A stretch of DNA of 35,409 bases. Source: a virus. The translations under genes and the position numbers were made by a program. Of this stretch, positions 30,862-35,409 are shown one piece after another (positions within the stretch are counted from its first letter, which is position 1; each line of letters begins with the position of its first letter). Below the pieces are notes generated by a model. It worked only from the letters and a program-made list of their open reading frames with translations, searched no databases and was not told the origin of the DNA. Location of the stretch: positions 1-35,409 of the IMG/VR virus record IMGVR_UViG_3300042373_000389. One strand, given 5' to 3'.

Positions 30862-33715
30862 CTGACTCCGTTACTTTGCGGCTGATGTGCATAGCCGACA
30901 CCCTCATCGGCGGTGCACTGGTCTTGGCCATCATGTCCTTCTTGGTGACGTAGGAGACGGTGAACTCATCCTCCAGTTGACGCTTGAAGTTGGTGTAGCC
31001 AAAGCTCATGTTTGAGCAGAACGATTTGAGCATACGCTCCTCAATGAAGAAGTCCACATGGCCAGCGGTTACGCCGTGCTCGACCCGGCCCATAACTTCA
31101 GCGCGGGTTGTGTGTTTGTCCACCATCGAGCCGTCACCCAGATGCGCCAGCGGGCCAGCTCTATCGCCAAACTTGACCACCACAAACTTGCCTTGGTACT
31201 CCTGCACGAATGCGTTGAGAACGTCCTCGGCACTGCGGTGACCGCCCTTGATACTGGAGCGTTGAATGACGATGCGCTTGCGATAGCTGTCAATGATCTC
31301 GGTCAGGGGGAACTCAGCGATGTTGGCGTGGGTGCTGTTCATGATAATGCCTGCGGCGATGGCGCAACCGATACCGCCCATCCAGAAACGCTCGTCGTTG
31401 GGAGCCCTGTACTCGGTGTACATACGGCGCACAGTCTCGGGCACCAGTGTCTTGAGTAGGCCAATGTTGTCAACCATGTACTGCACCAGAGCCTCGCCAG
31501 CCACGGCGTAGTTGTTCTGCAAGCACTTGACGATCTCAATCTCATCGGCATCCAGCTCCAGCTTCTCGTCCATCACGTACTCAATCAGGCGGCGCAGTTC
31601 ACCCTCGGACGAGTGCTTGCGTGAGCCCGTCAGGTAGTCCACAACGTGGGTGTTTGAGGACATGATGGCTGTGGACGACCATGTGGACAGGTTCAGCCGT
31701 TCCTTGTTGGCCCCCGACTCCATACGCTCCTTGCCGCGCCCCTCGCTCATACTGAACAAGAATGCAGGGAACCACTCGAAGTCGTCGCGGTTCTTGCTGG
31801 TGATCTCGTCCGTGATGAGTGGGTTGCTGTGCAGAAGTCCAAGGCGCTGTTGCATGGCCACAGGTGATGTACCCGCACCAGTGCGGTAGTGGATGGGGTG
31901 ACCCCAGATTGAAGCCGCGCCATCGAGCGCCAGTGATTTGCCAGTACCCGACTCGGTCGAGGCGCAATGAACGGTCAAGCCGTGCAGTCCTGTGAAGCGC
32001 ATCAGCGGTGAGCCAGCGCCCATGAGGATGATGGCCAAGTGATCCCACAGCTTCCTGCGCACCAGCAGGTTGATGAATTGCCGCCAGACTTCCAAGCTAC
32101 CCGTGGGCCGCGAGTTCATCGTGATGTTCTCCAGCCCGGGCATGGGCACCTCGATGGCTTCCTTGCCTGCCGCATAGATTTTGCCGCCAAAAACGTAGGT
32201 GTCGTTGGGTTGCCAGCCGTAGCTGGACGGCACTTCAATCGGGCGCTTCTCGCTGCTCATCTTCTCCACGCAGGCGCGGATGTAGTCGTACAGGTTCTTG
32301 TCGTTGCCTGAGCCAAATGCGGCCAGTACGTTCTGCTGTGCCAATGCTTTCACTGTCTCGTCCTTGCTGACAACTGATTTCTGGGGGAACGCTATGTCCA
32401 CGGTCTTGTAGTCCCGCACGGCCAACATGTGCACAAGATGTTCACCGTTACTGCTCAGGATGTCCACAGGAAACAGGTCGTAGGGCAACAGCATGATCTG
32501 GCGTTTGGTGACCTGACCGTTGGCATCCGTGTCTTCCTTCTCCATGAACACCCCGCCACGTACACCATAGGCATAGCCTCGAGGCGCTTCAGGGCGCTTC
32601 AACTGCCTAGCTTCTTGGCCGTCCGTGGCGGGTAACTGAATGGTCGTTTCGGCGGTGACTACCGCCGTCTCTCGCCCCAACGCCAAGGGGTTGGTGATCT
32701 TCCCAAAGTGTGGGCACTCGTTACAGATGCCGGGGTTCTCTGAATCAAACTTGGTACAGGGGTACGGGCCTTTGATCTCAACCAGCTTCTGGTGCATGCG
32801 CTCATGTGGGTATGGGTGCAGGTCGGTCAACCAGATCGCAGCCTTCTCGCCATCGTTGCACTTCTGGGCAATGCTCAACCAGCCACGCCAGATCGGCTCC
32901 ACACCGTCTTGGTCGGCGTTCTCGACGTACCACTCAAGCTGTCTGCAACCAACGCCCGCCTTGGTCTTCTTGTAGATGTTCTTGAACAACGTGATGCTGT
33001 TCTCAAACAACTTGACCGTGGTAGGGGTGTGGGGTGCGTCAGGGCGTTGACCGGGGAGAGCCAAGGGTGCGACTGCTGTTTGGCGTGGGAGTGCGGGCAG
33101 TGAGACAAGCTGTTGCTCGATGTGCTTGGCCAAGTCTTCAAAGTCAAACGTGTCACCAACAGCTAGTATGCGGACTGGACGCGGCGTAGCGTACTTGGCC
33201 TTGTTGTTGAACGTGCCGGGGAAACGTAGCACTCGGGCTGAGTCGGCGGTCACCGTCATGTCGATGCTCAAGCCTTCCTGTTTACACAGGCGCTTCAAGT
33301 TCTCGGCCACGGGCTTCCACTCGTCAACGGCTATGTCCTGCGTAAACGGCCAGTAGCAGTGCAAGCCACCACCTGAGTCCACGATGTAGGGTGTGCCAAG
33401 CAAGTCCAGACCAGTCTTGACCATGAAACCGTTGAGCGCCATTGCTGCCGCCTTCTTGGTGTCGTAGCCATCCATGTCAATGAACAGCGAGCGAATGAAC
33501 CGAGCGTTGTCGGCTGTGCGCTTGCCTTTGGTTTCAAACGTTGACAGCGCAAAGTAAATGTCCTTGCTGTCGCCCCATTTGGTTATGGTCGCGGGTAGTT
33601 CATCCAGATATTGAACAAAATTGTGCTCCTTCTTTTTTGTAGTTAGCTCTGCCGCGCAATACAACCCGTTGTCCGGAGACGGCAAAACAACCGCTAGAAA
33701 TTCAAGCGGGGTCAT
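30821..33715 (-). CDS. Primase-helicase (AEP-like primase plus DUF927-like P-loop helicase)
   Basis: A 964-residue two-part replication enzyme. The N-terminal part (about 1-190) has AEP-primase-like motifs: F-I-D-M-D-G-Y-D (D80/D82), S-G-G-G-L-H (114-119) and D-S-A-R-V-L-R-F-P-G-T-F-N (158-170). A cluster C320/C331/C334/H336 may bind zinc and contact the template. The C-terminal part (about 370-830) is helicase-like: Walker A S-T-E-S-G-T-G-K-S (K593) and Walker B P-L-I-T-D-E (D636/E637), like DUF927/SF3 ATPases. It probably unwinds DNA and makes primers at the fork. AAGGA precedes the ATG. It follows the small gene 33731-33919 by 15 nt. No polymerase gene is in the window. Confidence 0.85.
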   Translation of the reverse strand: MTPLEFLAVVLPSPDNGLYCAAELTTKKKEHNFVQYLDELPATITKWGDSKDIYFALSTFETKGKRTADNARFIRSLFIDMDGYDTKKAAAMALNGFMVKTGLDLLGTPYIVDSGGGLHCYWPFTQDIAVDEWKPVAENLKRLCKQEGLSIDMTVTADSARVLRFPGTFNNKAKYATPRPVRILAVGDTFDFEDLAKHIEQQLVSLPALPRQTAVAPLALPGQRPDAPHTPTTVKLFENSITLFKNIYKKTKAGVGCRQLEWYVENADQDGVEPIWRGWLSIAQKCNDGEKAAIWLTDLHPYPHERMHQKLVEIKGPYPCTKFDSENPGICNECPHFGKITNPLALGRETAVVTAETTIQLPATDGQEARQLKRPEAPRGYAYGVRGGVFMEKEDTDANGQVTKRQIMLLPYDLFPVDILSSNGEHLVHMLAVRDYKTVDIAFPQKSVVSKDETVKALAQQNVLAAFGSGNDKNLYDYIRACVEKMSSEKRPIEVPSSYGWQPNDTYVFGGKIYAAGKEAIEVPMPGLENITMNSRPTGSLEVWRQFINLLVRRKLWDHLAIILMGAGSPLMRFTGLHGLTVHCASTESGTGKSLALDGAASIWGHPIHYRTGAGTSPVAMQQRLGLLHSNPLITDEITSKNRDDFEWFPAFLFSMSEGRGKERMESGANKERLNLSTWSSTAIMSSNTHVVDYLTGSRKHSSEGELRRLIEYVMDEKLELDADEIEIVKCLQNNYAVAGEALVQYMVDNIGLLKTLVPETVRRMYTEYRAPNDERFWMGGIGCAIAAGIIMNSTHANIAEFPLTEIIDSYRKRIVIQRSSIKGGHRSAEDVLNAFVQEYQGKFVVVKFGDRAGPLAHLGDGSMVDKHTTRAEVMGRVEHGVTAGHVDFFIEERMLKSFCSNMSFGYTNFKRQLEDEFTVSYVTKKDMMAKTSAPPMRVSAMHISRKVTESDEALINHVPVGQS

Positions 33716-33730
33716 GGGTATCCTTCGGGT

Positions 33731-33919
33731 TTAAGAGAACAGGTCGAGCTGTTGGGGGTTGTGCGGTGGAAACTCTTTTTCAGGAGCTATGGCAGTGAAG
33801 CGGCGCAAGAGTTCAATTTGCCAGTCGATTGGCGCACCAAACTCGTTGTCTTCCATGTACAGGGCAAAGTACTTGATGAGTTCTGTGTTGGTTAAGGTGC
33901 GAGGCCGTAGTGTTGACAT
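33731..33919 (-). CDS. Small conserved protein upstream of the primase-helicase
   Basis: A 62-residue protein: S-T-L-R-P-R-T-L-T-N-T-E-L-I-K at the start, a helical middle (Y-F-A-L-Y-M-E), I-D-W-Q-I-E-L-L-R-R-F and a tail ending Q-Q-L-D-L-F-S. I chose the ATG at 33919 because GGAG followed by AAAAAT lies just upstream; the in-frame ATG at 33931 would overlap that ribosome site. The C-terminal Q-Q-L-D-L-F recalls clamp-binding peptides (Q-x-x-L-x-L-F), so it may touch the host sliding clamp; this is inference from a short motif. The start overlaps the HTH gene by 28 nt. It has no other motif. Confidence 0.7.
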   Translation of the reverse strand: MSTLRPRTLTNTELIKYFALYMEDNEFGAPIDWQIELLRRFTAIAPEKEFPPHNPQQLDLFS

Positions 33920-34170
33920 ATTTTTCTCCATGCGTCGTCTGCTGAATGCGCTGATCTAAGAATTGTGAGAAGCGTCTCGACACGGTGCTCATACGCTGGG
34001 AAGATGTCGCCACCCTCGAACCAGTTGTAGACCGTCTGTCGTGACACGCCCAAGGCTTTTGAGATGCGAACAACTGAGAAGTTGTGATGCGCGGCCCATC
34101 GTCCAAGCTGGTTGCCTGAAGTCTTGGGCGCTCGCATGATCGCGTCAATTGTTTTTTGTGAGTAGGCCAT
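33892..34170 (-). CDS. Small helix-turn-helix DNA-binding protein
   Basis: A 92-residue protein with a helix-turn-helix at about 31-52 (F-S-V-V-R-I-S-K-A-L-G-V-S-R-Q-T-V-Y-N-W), the second helix being the recognition helix. An N-terminal helix and a C-terminal helical half (Y-E-H-R-V-E-T-L-L-T-I-L) complete it. It probably binds DNA as a small regulator within the replication module; repressor, activator or replication accessory cannot be told apart. Translation start is unusual: a strong AGGAGGAG is separated from the ATG by a UUCG hairpin (34176-34191), suggesting a structured ribosome site. It follows the ssDNA-binding-like gene by 30 nt. Confidence 0.8.
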   Translation of the reverse strand: MAYSQKTIDAIMRAPKTSGNQLGRWAAHHNFSVVRISKALGVSRQTVYNWFEGGDIFPAYEHRVETLLTILRSAHSADDAWRKICQHYGLAP

Positions 34171-34198
34171 ATTGCGGGGGCCGAAGCCCCCTCCTCCT
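34171..34198 (-). promoter_or_regulatory. Split ribosome site: AGGAGG + UUCG hairpin + ATG
   Basis: On the minus strand AGGAGG (34198-34193) is followed one base later by a 6-bp GGGGGC/GCCCCC stem closed by a C(UUCG)G tetraloop (34191-34176), then 5 bases and the ATG (34170-34168). The linear distance from ribosome site to ATG is 22 nt, too long. Folding out the 16-nt hairpin leaves 6 nt, the ideal spacing. I recall similar hairpin-bridged starts in phage T4 (genes 25 and 38). The sequence is seen; the role is inferred. Confidence 0.6.
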
Positions 34199-34200
34199 AG

Positions 34201-35154
34201 TTATTCATCGTCCCAGTCGGACACGATGTCGGCAAGCTTGCCCTTCTTGGCAGGCACGGCGGCGGCTTTTGGTGCTTCCTTGCGCACTTCAGGTTCCTCG
34301 TCAGCATCGGCCACGGGCGCGGCTTTGGCTTTCTTGGCTGGCTTGGCAGGGGCTTCGTCTTCCTCTTCCTCGGCTTCAACGACAGGCGGCTTACCAGCAA
34401 GCACCATCTTGGGAGCGTTGGCTTTCACGCCATCGCTTTGTGCCACGGTCATGACCACTGCCCGTTGTGCATCTTCGCTCTCGGCTTGCGTCTTGATGAC
34501 TTCGTACTCGTCGTCGGTCAACCAGCGCACGGGCTTGAAGAACAACTTGGGGGACTCGGCCTTGGTATCAAAGCGCATCTCAGTCACGATCTGCTCAGGA
34601 TTCACAGGCGGGTTCTGCACGGCCAAGTAGCGGGCGTATGCCTGCAATGGGCGCTTGTCGCCTTCTTCCTTACCGAACACCGAAGTGGCAGGCAAGGTCA
34701 ACTGCATCACGTCGCCTGATGGGTTGTTGGCCAACACCACAGCCAAACGCTGTTGGTAGCGGCATGCACGGCTATTGCCTTGGCCAGAACCGGCTTGGTT
34801 CTTGGGGCAGTTCATGCAGGTCACTGCCTGTTTGTTTGCGGCGCTTGGGTCAGGACGCTCACCATCATTGCTCCAGCAGTCAGGGCCGGTGATGTTGTCG
34901 GCATCGTAGGACGATGCGTAGAAGATACGGCTGACCTTGGGTGCGGCTTTGACGATGATGACTTCCAGATGGCGGTCATCAATGGCGGCGACTTCCTTGC
35001 CACCAGCTACCAGACGGAACACACCACCTTTGATGGAGATGCGCTTGACGTTGGAGACGCTGCCGCCTGTGAGGGCTTTGGCTGTGTCGGAGAGTTCGTT
35101 GTTACGAGCGAATGCGGGAACGTTTGAGGATGAAAAAAGCGTTATGTTTGACAT
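34201..35154 (-). CDS. ssDNA-binding-like protein with Cys4 motif and acidic tail
   Basis: A 317-residue protein. The N-terminal half (about 35-200) is beta-rich, as in OB-fold ssDNA-binding proteins, with a zinc-like set C93, C113, C116 and C131. The last 75 residues form a Glu/Asp tract (E-E-E-E-D-E), a Lys/Ala linker and an acidic end D-I-V-S-D-W-D-D-E. Such an acidic, aromatic-containing tip is typical of SSB and T7 gp2.5 and recruits partner proteins. With the primase-helicase two genes downstream, a role as the phage SSB is likely; the fold is inferred, not proven. The weak AAGTGAG upstream overlaps the stop of the preceding gene, so the two are coupled. Confidence 0.65.
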   Translation of the reverse strand: MSNITLFSSSNVPAFARNNELSDTAKALTGGSVSNVKRISIKGGVFRLVAGGKEVAAIDDRHLEVIIVKAAPKVSRIFYASSYDADNITGPDCWSNDGERPDPSAANKQAVTCMNCPKNQAGSGQGNSRACRYQQRLAVVLANNPSGDVMQLTLPATSVFGKEEGDKRPLQAYARYLAVQNPPVNPEQIVTEMRFDTKAESPKLFFKPVRWLTDDEYEVIKTQAESEDAQRAVVMTVAQSDGVKANAPKMVLAGKPPVVEAEEEEDEAPAKPAKKAKAAPVADADEEPEVRKEAPKAAAVPAKKGKLADIVSDWDDE

Positions 35155-35161
35155 ATAAAAC

Positions 35162-35407
35162 TCACTTGGTTGGTTTGGTGATAACGATGTTGAACTCCGA
35201 GTGGGAGTTCAGTCCCGGGGGCAGAACCCCCGGGTTCTCTTCGAGAAACTGTGCCATGTTGGTTTGGGCGATGCGCTTCTCCAGCAACTCGATAGCGCCA
35301 TGCTCAAGGATGAACTCCTTGAATGAACCCCAGTCGTTTGTGTTGTAGCGCGTCGATTGACGCATGGACACAGTCCCAAAGGGACTCTTTACAGATGTCA
35401 GGCCCAT
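35162..35407 (-). CDS. Small unknown protein, start near the window edge
   Basis: An 81-residue protein with an R-Y-N-T-N-D-W-G-S-F-K-E-F segment, a helical middle and a C-terminal strand ending in I-V-I-T-K-P-T-K. I do not recognise a function. The ATG at 35407 lies 2 bases from the window edge, so the ribosome site cannot be seen and a longer or shorter start (M15) is possible. It ends 7 nt before the ssDNA-binding-like gene and probably shares its mRNA. The 3' half of the gene encodes three back-to-back hairpins (35192-35247). Confidence 0.6.
   Translation of the reverse strand: MGLTSVKSPFGTVSMRQSTRYNTNDWGSFKEFILEHGAIELLEKRIAQTNMAQFLEENPGVLPPGLNSHSEFNIVITKPTK
35192..35247 (-). promoter_or_regulatory. 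Three consecutive hairpins inside a coding region
   Basis: Adjacent perfect stems: GAACTCC/GGAGTTC (35192-35210, 5-base loop), CCCGGGGG/CCCCCGGG (35214-35234, 5-base loop) and TTCTC/GAGAA (35235-35247, 3-base loop). All lie in the gene 35162-35407, just before the ssDNA-binding-like gene. None has a T run. They may stabilise the mRNA 5' of the next gene or mark a processing site. Confidence 0.45.
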
Positions 35408-35409
35408 AG

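Noticed and set aside
31599-32048. A second minus-strand frame inside the primase-helicase
   Set aside because: It overlaps the Walker A region in another register and has His/Arg/Trp-rich shadow composition.
1-35409. Integrase, attachment sites, transposons, tRNA genes
   Set aside because: No recombinase or transposase motif, no inverted-repeat ends and no cloverleaf were found; noncoding gaps are too short for most of these.

Overview
This window looks like part of a tailed-phage genome, or a phage-derived metagenomic contig, infecting a Gram-negative host. Genes are packed with 4-nt ATGA or TGATG/TAATG overlaps. There are no tRNA or rRNA genes, no integrase and no transposase. The Gram-negative host is inferred from a complete Rz/Rz1 spanin pair. 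Podovirus-type morphology is inferred: I see head-tail adaptor, nozzle-like and ejection-type proteins but no tape measure, tail tube, sheath or baseplate genes. Terminase, portal and major capsid are not in the window and probably lie to the left. The host genus cannot be read from the sequence.

Layout. (1) 15-7838, plus strand: connector and virion-surface genes. These include two adaptor-like proteins (348-1283 and 2112-2843), several small conserved proteins, a duplicated beta-rich pair (2843-3283 and 3491-3982), a repeat protein (3994-4890) and a long tail fibre ending in an S74 self-cleaving chaperone (4887-7838). (2) 7835-10668: a lysis cassette with small membrane proteins, a lipoprotein, a two-TM holin candidate, Rz with Rz1 nested inside it, and an M15A peptidase endolysin. 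(3) 10673-13905: a large nozzle-like structural protein and a jelly-roll protein. (4) 13940-30698: proteins that look like internal virion or ejection proteins. They include a Gly-rich protein ending in a CFI-box-like domain, a Q-rich helical protein, a transglycosylase-bearing protein and a 3,366-residue 'polyvalent' protein. The last carries a HExxH zincin motif, an AT-rich WCTA/solenoid-like insert and an LPD38-like C-terminus. (5) 30661-35407, minus strand: part of a replication module with a primase-helicase, a zinc-containing ssDNA-binding-like protein with an acidic tail, a small HTH protein and small unknowns. The two arms converge and overlap tail to tail at 30661-30698.

How the parts may fit together (inference): the connector and nozzle complete the neck. 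Fibre and jelly-roll proteins contact the host. The 14-31 kb proteins are packaged and injected, using the transglycosylase to cross the wall and possibly the zincin or inserted module to act inside the cell. The minus-strand genes replicate DNA, and the lysis cassette ends infection. The points most worth a second look are the AT-rich cargo-like insert in the giant protein, the CFI-box-like tail behind a slippage-prone Gly linker, a shared A-E-G-G peptide in consecutive ejection-type proteins, and a UUCG hairpin sitting exactly between a Shine-Dalgarno sequence and its start codon. No gene-free stretch exceeds 300 bases.
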